From Globisporangium splendens (lineage: Eukaryota > Oomycota > Peronosporomycetes > Pythiales > Pythiaceae), in the NCBI GenBank assembly GCA_006386115.1, contig VFIW01000055.1:1-64000 (forward strand): a stretch of 64,000 nucleotides of DNA, read 5' to 3'. A program made the position numbers and the translations under genes. The notes beneath the pieces are model-generated. The model was not told the DNA's origin, made no database searches, and worked only from the letters and a program-made list of their open reading frames with translations. Of this stretch, positions 1-11,043 are shown one piece after another (positions within the stretch are counted from its first letter, which is position 1; the number at the start of each line of letters is the position of its first letter).

Positions 1-372
1 CACGTTTGTGGCTGCATGTGTGATGGTGGCGCGTTTGGGTGTTGGATTTGCATTTTGTGAATGCGCCAGTGTGTGCTGATGACGTCAGACCCTTTTATTT
101 GAATACTGTATTGTTTCATGCTGAAGTCATGTTGTCTTTTAAAATGAAATTTTGCGTGGGAATATTGAGGCTAAATCCAGTGGCTAACAAATGCTGGTGC
201 ACATGGTGAGTGAGATATTTGTTGCTCTGTAATTTTTGTAAAGTGTATTTTGTGCAGTACTCTTTTATCTCAAATTTATCCATTTTTTGGGTTATTTACA
301 AATGTGGACTGTATCCCAAATTTATCTCTGGGTCATTTGCTAAATCCTGATTGTTTTCCAGATTTGTTGCGC
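1..372. other. 5' window edge, non-coding
   Basis: AT-richer than the coding DNA that follows. I see no gene in it. It probably holds the promoter and leader of the SET-domain gene. The reading frame of that gene extends upstream to about position 250, but the first convincing ATG is at 373. Confidence 0.5.
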
Positions 373-1299
373 ATGAAGAAGCCCCGCAGCGCAACTCCAG
401 ATCCGCTGACTGGAGCTGTCCGCGTTCTTCTCAGCAAAGGTCCGTATCTGGAGGAGCCGGCGGCGAGCCTTAGCTGCTTGCTCGTCGTGTGCAAGTCGGT
501 TCGCGCCGTTGCGCTCGAGTGGCTGACGAGCGACTTCGTCGTTGACATTTCTCAAGGAAGAGAGCAGATACCAGTGCCATTACGAGGTCTACAAGAAGCA
601 GAAACAAGATCACAACTTGGTGTGCAATCGCTACTGGAGTTGTTGAGATTCCGATATGTGGTGAGACCGCAGTACCCAGTGCCATTCCAGCAGCACGCAC
701 TGCCAGCTCACGTGATGGCATCGACAATGCAGCACAACGCCGTTCAATTGATTCACCGTGGGCGTGGAGCGCGTGTTCTTCTAACAAGAGATGGAAGGAA
801 AGGGTGGTGCGTCCACGCGGCAGAAGACATCCCACGAGGAACGTACGTTGGAGAATACACGGGCAGTGTGATCTCCACGCAGATGATGCAGCGCCGCTTT
901 CAAACAGACAAAGAGCACAACAACATGAACTATGTGCTCGTGCTGCGGGAGTCTGTGTCAATCCCCGATGACGATCAAGATGGCGATAAGTACGGCAGTG
1001 GCTGCAGTTTCCGCGTCGTACGCACCATCATTGACGCGACTGAGGTCGGGAACTTCACACGCTTTATCAACCACAGCTGCGACGCTAACCTGGAGCTCAC
1101 GGCCGTGCGCGTGGACTCGTACATCCCGCAACTCGTGCTGTTCACACAGCGCGATATGAAGCACGGTGAGGAGCTCACGTTCGACTATGGAAGAAGCTCT
1201 GCGTGCACAAACAGCGACGAAGACGCGCGAGAGCGGCCTCGGTGCCATTGCGGGGCGACGCAGTGCCGTGGAGTGCTGCCTTATGACGCATCAATTTAG
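373..1299 (+). CDS. SET-domain protein-lysine methyltransferase
   Basis: Predicted to transfer methyl groups from S-adenosylmethionine to lysines, probably on histones. The 308-residue frame is intronless from the ATG at 373. The C-terminal half is a SET domain: a GWCVHAAEDIPRGTYVGEYTG start (about residues 140-160), then the conserved RFINHSCDANL signature that lines the cofactor pocket, the late FDYG motif, and a Cys-rich post-SET CHCGATQCRG near the end. The N-terminal 130 residues show no domain I recognise, so the histone site cannot be assigned. The frame stays open upstream of 373, so a longer N-terminus from an unseen exon is possible. A MYND-finger gene follows on the same strand after about 107 bases. 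Confidence 0.85.
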   Translation: MKKPRSATPDPLTGAVRVLLSKGPYLEEPAASLSCLLVVCKSVRAVALEWLTSDFVVDISQGREQIPVPLRGLQEAETRSQLGVQSLLELLRFRYVVRPQYPVPFQQHALPAHVMASTMQHNAVQLIHRGRGARVLLTRDGRKGWCVHAAEDIPRGTYVGEYTGSVISTQMMQRRFQTDKEHNNMNYVLVLRESVSIPDDDQDGDKYGSGCSFRVVRTIIDATEVGNFTRFINHSCDANLELTAVRVDSYIPQLVLFTQRDMKHGEELTFDYGRSSACTNSDEDARERPRCHCGATQCRGVLPYDASI

Positions 1300-1406
1300 A
1301 GGATCCGAGCGCTCTATTCGAAGTGGGTACAGTACAGCACGCTGTTGATTGGCATAGAGGTTTGCTTGTTGGCTGCATTCCTTCAAGCGCCGCCATCGCA
1401 AGCAGA

Positions 1407-2779
1407 ATGAAGAGCTACGACGAGATCTGTGCCGACGCCACCTCGGCCGCCGAGATGCGGCTGCTCGACCACTTCGTACGTTATATCCTGCACGAGTAGT
1501 TGTGGCAGTCGCGCGTTGCATTATTGCTAATATGAGCCGTCGTAATGACGCCCCCTGCTTGGATTTGCATGCTGCTGTTGCATTTTTTTCTTGTTGCCTC
1601 ATGACAGAAAATGTATGGAGGAGAAGTGTGGGCGATCGGAAGCGGCTGCCAGAGCTGCCGCCAAAAGCTCGAGGACACGAGCGCGTTGAAGGTGCGTTGG
1701 TGTTGTTGGCTCTCCCCTTCGTGTGAGTGCATATGTGGCTTTGGATTTACTGACGTGTTCGTTTACTACAGAAATGCGTCAACTGCCAAGCTGCGCTGTT
1801 CTGCAGTCGCGATTGTCAGGTCAAGGTCTGGAAGGCGCACAAGTCGGAGTGCAACGTGATCGCGACCTTCCGAAAGGCAAGCGCTGGTGTCTCGCCTCAG
1901 GAACAGTGAGTTGACTGATTGAGCCTTCTTTTGGTGCTGCCATAGTGTTGATCTTTGTATAAATTACTTGGTCTAGAGTCTCGAAGCTGCTGGAAATGCT
2001 GACGTTGTCTGCTGCGTCGAAGCGCTCATCCGAGCCAAAGGTCGTGGGTGTGGCTACGTCGTTGGGCATGAATGAGAACGATCTCCCAGGCTGGTTTTTC
2101 AGTGTCAACTACGAACTCGTACGTTTGCTTGTGTACATCGTGTCTGGACCAAATTTGAATCCTCGCTCTTACAATTTGTGCGCTTCTTTATCTGTTTTCA
2201 GGAGTCTGGTGAGAACCAAAAGGCTCTGTACCAAGCTGCGCTCGAGCTCTTCAGTCTCCTCCGCGACGAGGAATGCTGGTGCGTACAAGATGATGGCGTG
2301 CATCGTTGATCACACGGTTGTAAAACGATCTGATTTGTGCTTTTGCCAATTCCAGGACGCGCGACAACGACAGTTTCCCTCGCTCCAGCTACACCAACAT
2401 TGAGGTAAACTGCTTCTCCTGTACCTAATTTCTTGTTGTTGTCAAACTGAATTGATCTTTTCTGCGCCATAGTTGCCACACACATTAGCAAACTCGGACG
2501 AAATCCGAACCGAGTTCTTGGCACGGGACGGCCACCTGGTGCTCTTCTCTGCGTGGCTGCAGCACCCAGAGCCTCCTGCGACGCAGTCGACGCCGCTGGA
2601 GGACCGAGGATTCTACGGCATCGTCGACTCCATTCTGCAAATCAGGTGTGCCCATTGCTCTTGAGTCATTATCCTTTATATGTGCGTAAACTTGGCAGCT
2701 GATGCGCAATTTCGTACTTCACTTTTGCAGCTCAGTGCGCGATGCGATCGATGCGTTTATGGACAGCCGAGGTGCATGA
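1407..2779 (+). CDS. MYND-type zinc finger protein
   Basis: Eight exons: 1407-1475, 1608-1691, 1772-1905, 1977-2118, 2202-2278, 2356-2404, 2473-2645 and 2731-2779. They sum to 777 nt, 258 residues. All introns are GT-AG and the phases agree. The MYND finger spans exons 2 and 3: CQSC, then CVNCQAALFCSRDC, then WKAHKSEC, the full C4-C2HC pattern, which normally mediates protein-protein contacts. The rest is acidic/helical with no SET domain of its own. SMYD enzymes carry SET and MYND in one chain; here a SET gene lies just upstream, but each gene has its own start and stop. Function beyond partner binding is unknown. Confidence 0.75.
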
Positions 2780-2963
2780 GAACGCAAATTGAGGGGCGAA
2801 CGTCGAGAAAGGGAAGAAAAAAGTCAAATCGTGTGTAGCAGTACAATCATGGGTCACGCGTTCCTTTCCAGCAAACCAAATAGAGTCGACAAGTTCTAAA
2901 GAAAATGCGTTGCTCTCTTTTCCTTCCCGCTTGGATTCTGAAAGTACGTACAAATCAGTTCAA

Positions 2964-4934
2964 TCACGTCATCTTGGCGACGCGGTAGAGCGTGTCGAGC
3001 ATCTCCTCGATGTCTTGGTCGAGCTCGTAGCACTCGATCGCGGCGACCACCTTTTCGTCGTCGCTCAGAATGCGGTCCTTCAAGCGGGACTTTTCGTCTT
3101 GCGTGATCAAATTGTCGGCAGCGATGCGGCTCGCTGCCTTGAGTGCGAGCGTGTACCGCGCGCGTCGCGACAATGTAAACTTCTTGTTTGCCGGCATGTT
3201 TTCATCGCCGATTTCGCCCTCTTTAAAGCGAACAAACACAGGAAATACTATTAGTTTTAGCTTTCCTAACAGAAAAAAGAAAAGCAAAAAGCAAAAAACA
3301 AAAAGCAAAAAACAAAAAGCAAAAAGCAAAAAACAAAAACAAAAATCCTAGGCAGTCTCCATGGTACCTTCAATGATTCCCTTTTCCTCCAGTTCGCCGA
3401 TCGAAGGGCGCTTGCGCAGGTGGCGAGCCACTTGGTCCGCCTTGAGTTGGCGCTCCAGTTGGTGCTTGGGTCCTTGGAGAACGGACGCGATGCCGCCTTC
3501 ATGGTCTGCGTCGAGGATGTGGTGCGTCACAAGTTCGTCCTTTTCCGGACGGGTCTCTAGCAAATGCGACACCTGGTTTTGCACCAGACTGCGTTCCAAT
3601 TTCTTTGCAGTTGCCGTCAAACTTGGGGCCACGTGAGTGTCCGTTTCTACAAGAAAAAACACGCAGCAGAATGCAAAAATCAGTATGCGTACGAGATTTC
3701 TCAAGCGCAGGGCTTCCAAGGCGCACAACAAACGAACTTACGGTCCAGCACGCCTTGCGACGTCAGCTCCGTGATCGATGGACGCTTCGTCAGTTGCTGG
3801 GAAACGCGGTCCGCCTTGAGCTGACGCTGCAGTTTTTCTTGCGTGGCCTGGAGACTTGGCGCCACGCCATCTACACATCACACAAAACAATACCATATCG
3901 TGTTAGCAGTGAAAAAAATGACTTCGCACACTCAATGCCGCATCAGCCGCCACGTGCCATCGTGCACGATGCCTTGGTCGCGCAGCTCCTGCACATCAGG
4001 ACGGCTGTCCAAGCGATGTGCGAGCTCGTCGGCACTCATCTTGCGCTGCAATTTCTTTTGCACACTCTGAAGTTGCGGCGCAACGTTCGTGTTGATCATG
4101 TGCTTCTTCTCCAGGTCTTCCACGTCCGGACGCGAGACCAAGTGGCGGTCAATCTTGTCCGACGTGATGCTCTTCTCCAACTCCTTCGCAGTCGAAGCGA
4201 GCGCGCCAGACAGTCGGCGGCTGGCGCCTATTGCACATGACATAAAAATGCATTTAGCTCTCGCACTCTACTGACAGAATGACCACCTTTGTAGGATTAT
4301 GCTATGCGTACCCGTTGGGTTGAGGATGTGCTCATTGTGCTCGTGCATTTCCTCCTGGTTAGGACGCGCTTCCAGCTTCACCTCCACTTGCTCGCTCACC
4401 TGCGCCATTTTCTCCATGTCTTCTTGGGTTTCTGTAATGAACAATGTGTAGATTTATACAAGTGAGCGCCAGTCCTCGCTTCATACAGCTCAACAGCATG
4501 AATCAACTGCCATGTCTGTCCGTACTGATAATGCCGGCATCGTGGACTTCTTCAATCGACTTGCGACGCTGGAGCGCGTGATCAATTTTCTCTGCGAAAG
4601 GGAGCAAAAGGATCGCGCAATTCTAGTATCAGCGCCTCAACTTCAACTTCACCCCTTCCCCATCCCGCAAAAGACACAAACACGCACAAAGCCGCGCTAT
4701 GGTTTACATACCCGAGGTTTCCTTCATGTTGAGATGCTGCTCATCCCCGTTCTGCTGCTTGGACAGACTGTTCTTCCTCGAGTTGTTGTTCTTGTTGTTC
4801 TTCACCACGGGCGACGACATGTCGGCCGCGTCCGACGGCGTCACCTGCAGGTTCTTCTTGGCCGTGCCCACGGGCGACTGCTCGACGCTGCTGTTGCCGT
4901 TTTTCGCGCTGCCGTGCTGCTTCTTCTTGGTCAT
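2964..4934 (-). CDS. RPEL-repeat actin-binding protein
   Basis: RPEL repeats bind G-actin (as in MRTF and Phactr proteins). Seven exons on the minus strand (4934-4712, 4591-4526, 4431-4312, 4227-3958, 3870-3742, 3646-3368, 3220-2964) sum to 1344 nt, 447 residues. I count six clear RPEL cores, with the RP pair followed by an E/D-L or E-M pair: RPNQEEM, RPDVEDL, RPDVQEL, RPSITEL, RPEKDEL and RPSIGEL. A seventh, degenerate core (RRKSIEEV) comes first. The N-terminal 75 residues are polar and N/K-rich. The intron after exon 4 appears to start with GC rather than GT; without it the frame fails. The last exon ends in a charged helical tail. If the last intron is retained, the protein stops at 3348. 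Function (actin sensing) is family inference. Confidence 0.75.
3240..3367 (-). repeat. Pyrimidine-rich short repeat in last RPEL intron
   Basis: On the + strand, positions about 3271-3345 are a run of units close to caaaaag/caaaaaa. On the gene's sense strand this is a long T-rich tract between a GT donor (after 3368) and an AG acceptor (before 3220). It can serve as an expanded polypyrimidine tract. A stop codon falls inside the intron near 3348, so retention would truncate the protein. Confidence 0.6.
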
Positions 4935-5373
4935 GTCGGTCGTCTCGTCTACTACTACAACTGCGCTCTGCTCGTCTGCGGGGACGCTCGCTTGCTGCCC
5001 TATGGTGCTTCTCTGTGTCTAAATCACGCAGGTCGACGTGAAGCCAACCTCTCGCTTCTTTCCTTTCTTTCTTCTTTCTTGCCTACAGAGCTCTTCGCTG
5101 TTGCGGCGCAGTTTGGATACTGTGGCAGAATCTGCAAGTTGCAAAAGGTGGGGGATATACTGTATACCACTTAATAGAAGATCCTAGAGTGATGCTCGTT
5201 TTTATCCGAAGCTTCAACGTGGATCCATACTGTAGATCGGATGGATGGACACACGGACATGCGCACGCTTGCGTAATTGGCCATGCAGGCGTTGTTTTAT
5301 ATTTTGATGAGGAAACCATAGCCAATCAATCACGTATATGCATGTACAGAGGCACGTCTTGTTTGTGTATGGT
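4935..5373. other. Spacer between RPEL and NSF genes
   Basis: Holds the RPEL gene's promoter/leader (pyrimidine-rich on the + strand around 5056-5085) and the 3' flank of NSF. A CCAAT-type sequence occurs at about 5322-5330. No gene seen. Confidence 0.4.
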
Positions 5374-7840
5374 TTATGTGGTGAACTTGTAGGCGCACTC
5401 GATGAAGCGATCGCACGTGATCATGCCGTCGCCCGAGTTCGCGAGGTCCTCCTTGGCCATCTCGGCGATCAGCAGCAGCTTCTTGACCGAGATCGGCTGG
5501 CTCGCCATGAGCTGCAGGATCTGCTCCTTCTCGCGATCTTCCACGGGCAGGTTCGTGTGCGAGAGCACGGCGCTCAGCTCCTCCATCTTGCGCAGCTGCG
5601 GCACCTCCAGAGTGAGGTCGAACGCGTCTGCCAGGTCGAGAGCGCGCATCGCGTTGATGTTGGACGTGATGCCGATCACCACGAGCTTGCGGCCGGCGAC
5701 AGGCACCGGGTTGCGCACCAACACCATCAGCGCTTGCAATACCAGGTTCGAGAAGCGAGGACCAAGACCTGCAGAGAGCACAGCATTGCGCGTGAGTAAC
5801 AACAATGAAATATACACAGAATAGCTGATTGACAATAAAATGATACGCACCAACATAGTCGATGAGACGCTCAATGTCATCGAGGATAATGATACTCAGC
5901 GTGGATCGGTACGCTTCTTCAAACACGTTGTGGATGTACCCGCACTTGGCACTCTCTGCGCGCGCGATCAGTTCCGATGCGCGAACGAGACGCACCAATG
6001 GAAATTCACTCGCGACAGCACAGTACGTCGCGAGTGCAGTCTTGCCTGCACCGCGCTCACCGTGAAGCAGTATCGACATCAGTGGCGTCTTTTCGTTCGA
6101 GCGCACCTGGTCGATGATGCGCACGAGCGCTTCACGCACATCGGTGAACGACTTGCCGTAAGGAACGATTCCGTTCTTGAAATGCAGCGCCAACTGGTCG
6201 CTCGGCGCACCAAACTTCGGCTTCACTTCCTCCAGCGCCATGGCGAAGTCCTCCATCTTGATCTGCGGCACAAAATTCTTGAGTGCCTGGAACGTCTTCC
6301 CGTTAGTTCCGCGGGAGAGCGCATGGGCATTCGCAGCACGCACGAGACCTTCAATTTCAGCGCCAGAAAAGTTCTTTGTGCGCTGCGCGAGGTTGCGGTA
6401 CTCGGGATCCTTGCTCGCAGGCTTGGATGGGTCGAGGCACGAGTCCAGGTCGGCGATGACGTCCGGATGCAGCGTGCCGTTCTGACGCGCCAGGTCCGTG
6501 TGGATCTTGAAAATCTGCGCGCGACCGCGCTCATCGGGAAGATTGATCTCAATTTGCACCTCCAAACGACCAGGACGCAGCAGCGCCTCATCAAGCATGT
6601 CCTACATTCAGAAATAAGTAACAACACACAGTGAGTGCACAAGAAATAGACAAAAGTAATCTTACAAGCACCATTGACGTACCTTTCGATTGGTCATGCC
6701 GATGACGAGCACGTTGTTGAGACTGTCCACACCATCGATCTGCGTCAGCAGCTGGTTCACGACACTGTCACCGACGCCCGTCCCGTCGCGACTCGAGCCA
6801 CGCTGTTTGCAGAGCGCATCGATTTCGTCAAAGATGATGATGTGCACGTCGCTCTCGTCGCCGAGCTCCTGCTGGTCTTGGCGCGCATCGGCAAACAAAT
6901 CACGGATCTTGCGTTCGGATTCTCCGACGAACTTGTCGAGGATTTCTGGTCCATTCACGACTTTCGGCTCCTTCGCCGTCAGTGCCTGCGAGATCTTGCG
7001 CGCGATCAGCGTTTTGCCACACCCGGGCGGACCGAAGAGCAGCATGCCGCGCACGTGCTTGATGCCGAGCTTCGTGATCACGTCCGTCGGAAACAATCGC
7101 GACGCGAACGCGCGACGGAAAATGTCGTTGAACTCCTTGTCGAGACCACCAATGCCGAGCTTCGAAAAGTCGAAGTCTGGCTTGAACACGCTGCGGCTCT
7201 GGCCCGCCGACTGGTTCGTGAGACGCACTGGCGCGTCCTTGGCTTTCGTGAAGTTCACGAGTGCACCCTTGAGAAACGCGCCGACCTCAGGCGTAAACGA
7301 TCCCGTGCGGCTCTTGACATCAGCACCACCATCAACCAGATCGATTCCGACACACTGCACACGCAGTGGGAGTCCGTCACAGTTGACCGCGAGCAATTGG
7401 CCAACAGCGAAGACCTGGTTCACGTACTCCTGCTCGAACGTGGACTTGAGCAAGCTGCAGTCGATGACGCGCACGTCCGCCTGGCCGCGCGTGAGCACCT
7501 GCTGGATCTCGAACGTGACCGTGCTGAGCACGTGCTTGGAGCTTGACGGTACGTACGGCGAGAGCTGGCACGCGTGGCCGAGCGGCAGCCCCGCGCACAT
7601 GCGCTGCATGTTGCCGACGGCGACGGAGCCGGGCGGGATCTGCTTCTGCGGCTTGGCAGCGAACACGAACTTGCGGTTCACCCAGACGTTGAGACCGTGC
7701 TCCTTGAGGTCCTCCTTGGACGTCACGCCCGGCGGTGTCGCGCGCACGAGGTTCATGAAGTCGTCGAAGTTGACGTAAACGCAGTTGGTGAACGCCAGCG
7801 AGTTGGACGGCAGCCCCACGACGGCGCCTTCGAACGACAT
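5374..7840 (-). CDS. NSF: N-ethylmaleimide-sensitive factor (NSF/Sec18), AAA ATPase
   Basis: Hexameric ATPase that takes apart SNARE complexes with alpha-SNAP after membrane fusion. Three exons (7840-6683, 6601-5851, 5768-5374; GT-AG) give 767 residues, the usual family length. Residues 1 to about 190 form the N domain, which binds SNAP/SNARE. D1 follows, with Walker A GPPGCGKT near residue 270, Walker B IIIFDEID, and the second region of homology around TNRKDMLDEALLRPGR. D2 has Walker A GERGAGKT near 566 and Walker B IIILDDIE; in NSF this ring binds ATP mainly to hold the hexamer together. The start at 7840 fits the N-domain length; upstream in-frame sequence is low-complexity leader. Confidence 0.95.
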
Positions 7841-8227
7841 GGTCTCGTAGTTGTGTATATGCGCGTGTGGGGGTGGAGAGAGAGAGAGCGAAGGGAGGGA
7901 GGGAATGCGGTGCTGCAGTGGCGGCTTCGTTCCCTTGCGTGGCACAATTGTAGTATGAGCCAAACTGCTCCTTCGTCCCCTTGTCGCTTCTGCCAAAAAA
8001 GATCGAGCTTGGCATTTCCACCAATGAGATTGCGGTTACTTCAATTTTAGCCAATTGAAAGCTTCCACATCTATTCAGCAAGAGCATTTTTTTCCATAAC
8101 GGCAATTCTACCGAAAATGGACAACCGCAAGAGCTCATTTAGACGGCAACGTGCATTGTTATCAGTGCGGCGAAGGCGAATGGCCCCCTCCCAAGACTCC
8201 GTTTGAGAGCATGGCCAAGCTGCCGCT
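7841..8227. other. NSF upstream region
   Basis: Promoter side of NSF and 3' flank of the M3 peptidase gene. It contains a GA-rich tract near 7875-7900 and the shared 13-base CCAAT-containing motif at 8043-8055. No gene seen. Confidence 0.4.
8043..8055 (-). promoter_or_regulatory. Shared 13-base CCAAT-type motif, copy 1
   Basis: Sense to NSF it reads ATTGGCTAAAATT, about 203 bases upstream of the NSF start codon. Identical 13-mers lie at 22889-22901 and 35560-35572, each upstream of a different gene. The inverted CCAAT core suggests an NF-Y-type site; the conserved extension is the unusual part. Confidence 0.45.
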
Positions 8228-10660
8228 CTAGGCGCTAGTGACGTCGAGCCCCTTGCTGAGCAGGAAGGCGTCCTGGTTCGGCTCGCGACCCAAGAACTCC
8301 TTGAGCTGCTCACTCGCGTCCAGCGAGCCGCCGCGCGAGAGGATTAGCTCTCGGTACGCGAGACCCGTCTTCGGGTTCATGAGCCCCTCCTTCTTGAAGC
8401 GCGACACGAACATGTCCATCGAGAACACCTCGCTCCACATGTACCCGTAGTACTGCGCGTCGTAGCCGCCGGCCAAGTGCCCGAAGGACGCCGCAAAGTT
8501 CGTGCCGGGCGTCATGTCGATGAGCATGATCTCGGTCTGCAGCTGCTTAAGCACCTGCGCCGTGTCCGACTTGGCCCGCGAGTGGATCTGCTGGTCGAAC
8601 GTCGCGAAGAGCAGCTGGCGCTTGTTCATGAGCCCCGCGTTCGCGTTCTTGGTCGAGATGAGCCGCTCGATGAGCTCATCCGAGAGCTTCGCCTTGGAGA
8701 CGTAGTGCGACGACAGGCGCTGCAACGGCTCCTTTTGCCAGCACCAGTTCTCCAGCATCTGGCTTGGCGCTTCCACGAAATCGCGCTCGACGCGGGTACC
8801 TGCGAAGCGCGGAATGTCCGACTCCGAGCACAGGCAGTGCATCACGTGGCCAAACTCGTGGAAGTACGTCACGACCTCGTTGTGGTCCAGGAGCGACGGC
8901 TTGGTCTTGGTTGGCGCATTGAAGTTGGCAACCATCGCCGCAGCTGGGAGCTACAAATGGAAGAGAACCAATGTTAGCACAATGATCTACGGGTAAAACA
9001 CAACAATGCAAAGACTTACTTCACGAACGCCGGCCGAGTTCACGCACGATTGCTGGAGCGTGAAGCACGCCGCATGGCCGTACTTGCCTTGGCGAGGGAA
9101 CAAGTCCAGGTAGAAGTGGCCGACGAGGTGACTCGCGCGGCTCGGACGCGCATCGTAGACAGCGAACATGCGCACGTCCTTGTGCCACACGTGCGGCTGC
9201 GCGATCTCCGTGAACTTGAGGCTCAGGATCTCTTGGTACATCGAGAGCAACTCGTTCGTCACGTGGTCCAGTGGGAAGAACTCGCGCACCTTCTCCGAGT
9301 CGATCGAGCAGTGCTGCTTCACGTACTGGTCCATGTAGAAGCGGAAGTCCCACATGTTGATCTTGCCGTCAAACTTCCAGCCGTTGGTCTCGCAGTCCTT
9401 CTCCTTCAGCTTCAACAGCAAGTCCAAGTCCTTCTTCGCGAGCGGCGTGAGCTTGTTGTCCAAGTCCGATAGGAACGACTTGACGTTGGCTGGGCTCTTG
9501 GCCATTCTACAATCGATAATAGACAAGACAGAGATCTTAGTCACACGTCCAGTGAAACAATAAACGGCATGCAAATGCGTACCGCTGCTCAAGCACGTAG
9601 GCTGCGTGGTTTTCGTAGCCGAGCGTGACTGCAATGTTGTGGCGCAACTCGAGCATCTCTTCGAGCAGAGCGACGTTCTTGTCGATGCAGCGGCGGTTGA
9701 ACGCGACTTCCACCGTCTTTCGCGTGAGTGGCACCGTGCACGTGTTCAGAATCGGGAACACGGTCGGATACGACAGCGCAATCTAAGTAATACAGCAGCA
9801 AAATCCATCAGTGCTTTTGGCATTCAACATGTTGAGTGCCTGCCATAAATGCAGCAAACATACCTTGAACTTGCCGTCGCTTCCCTTCTCGAGGCCGCTA
9901 ATAAAGTCCTCGCTCAGACCCTTGAGCTCTTCAGGCGAGAAGCTCACTTCCGTGGTCTCCTCCGTCAAGTTCATCTGGTACTGCAGCGCGAGCTTCGAGA
10001 GCTTCTGCTTCCACGCCTGCACTTCCTGCTGCTTCGCCTCTTCGAGCTGCAAACCGTTGCGCTCGAAGTCTTGCACCACCTTGCTCACGTAGCGTTGCTG
10101 CACAGGCGACAATTTCTATGAAGGTCCACAAACAACAATGATTAGCAATTCAAGCAATAGCCACCACACACAATCACACTTCAAATGCGCTTTACCTTGA
10201 ACGCTGGGCTCAACGCGAACTTGTGCAGCACCTTGTACACGTCCGCGCGCATGCCACGCTTAACGGAAAAGTCGCTGATGGCTTCGTCGGCTTTGTTGCA
10301 CGCGTCGCGGATGTCCTTCTTGGCCGACACGTGGCCCAAGAAGGTCACGTTGGTCACGCGGCTGAGCATCTCAAAGTCCAAGTCGATGAGCTTCTGCGCC
10401 GTGGACTCGAACGTGATCTGTGAGCCCGCGAGCGCCGCGATCTCGTCGTCGATCTGCTGCATCTTGGCGATGATGCGCGCGGTCTCGTCCTCGATCTCCT
10501 TGACGCTCAGGTCGAAGCGCAGGTTCGTGAGTTGCTTGCGCGCCGCGACGAGCTTCTTGCGCTGCTGGCTGCGCGCCCAGACGCCCAGGCCCGCGAGTGC
10601 GGCGACGGTCACGGCCGCGACCAGCACGGTTTTCTTCTTGTCGGTGGTGCTGGAGCTCAT
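8228..10660 (-). CDS. M3-family metallopeptidase (thimet oligopeptidase-like), N-terminal membrane anchor
   Basis: Zinc endopeptidase predicted to cleave short peptides. Five exons (10660-10196, 10115-9864, 9782-9583, 9506-9020, 8950-8228) give 708 residues, typical of thimet oligopeptidase/neurolysin. The zinc site is HEFGHVMH at about residues 498-505, with the third ligand expected in the EAPSQMLENW stretch downstream. The substrate-side MYGYMWSEVF-like block is seen as YYGYMWSEVFSMDMF near the C-terminus. Residues about 11-29 are a hydrophobic segment flanked by K and R, so the enzyme is probably anchored as a signal-anchor or mitochondrial inner-membrane protein. The cytosolic relatives lack this. 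The exact compartment cannot be read here. Confidence 0.9.
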
Positions 10661-11043
10661 CTCGAGTAGGGCTTAGTGGGAGGGAAGAAGCCAAAGTGAA
10701 GGTTTCGAAGGTTGTGCGGTTCCAAGCGAGTCAAGGAGAAGCGACCGCACATGCGCAATCTACGAGCAATTTGGCGAATCAGATGGACTTTTAATCTTTT
10801 TATCCAATGATTAATAGATTATGGAGGATATTTTCGCCAATGGGAAGGAAGAAAAGATCCACGTCAACGACATTGTCCAAAGGAACCATCACTCTGATAG
10901 GACTCGAAAAAGATCGAACCGACATCTTGCGGCAGTCGTGTCAATTTTCGGAATGCGAGAATGGAATGGTGCTTTATTATTGGCGCTGGCAATGCACATG
11001 CAGCGATTACCGCTTCCAGCGCTATCCATTAGGCTCTTTACGC
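10661..11043. other. M3 peptidase upstream region
   Basis: 383 bases between the M3 start and the 6-phosphogluconolactonase stop. AT-rich around 10790-10830, with a CCAAT core near 10805. No coding signal seen. Confidence 0.4.

Noticed and set aside
5330..6598. Read-through of NSF exon 2 into the intron, giving a longer frame
   Set aside because: After about 5850 the translation turns into R/H/Q-rich junk; splicing at 5851/5768 restores the NSF D2 domain.
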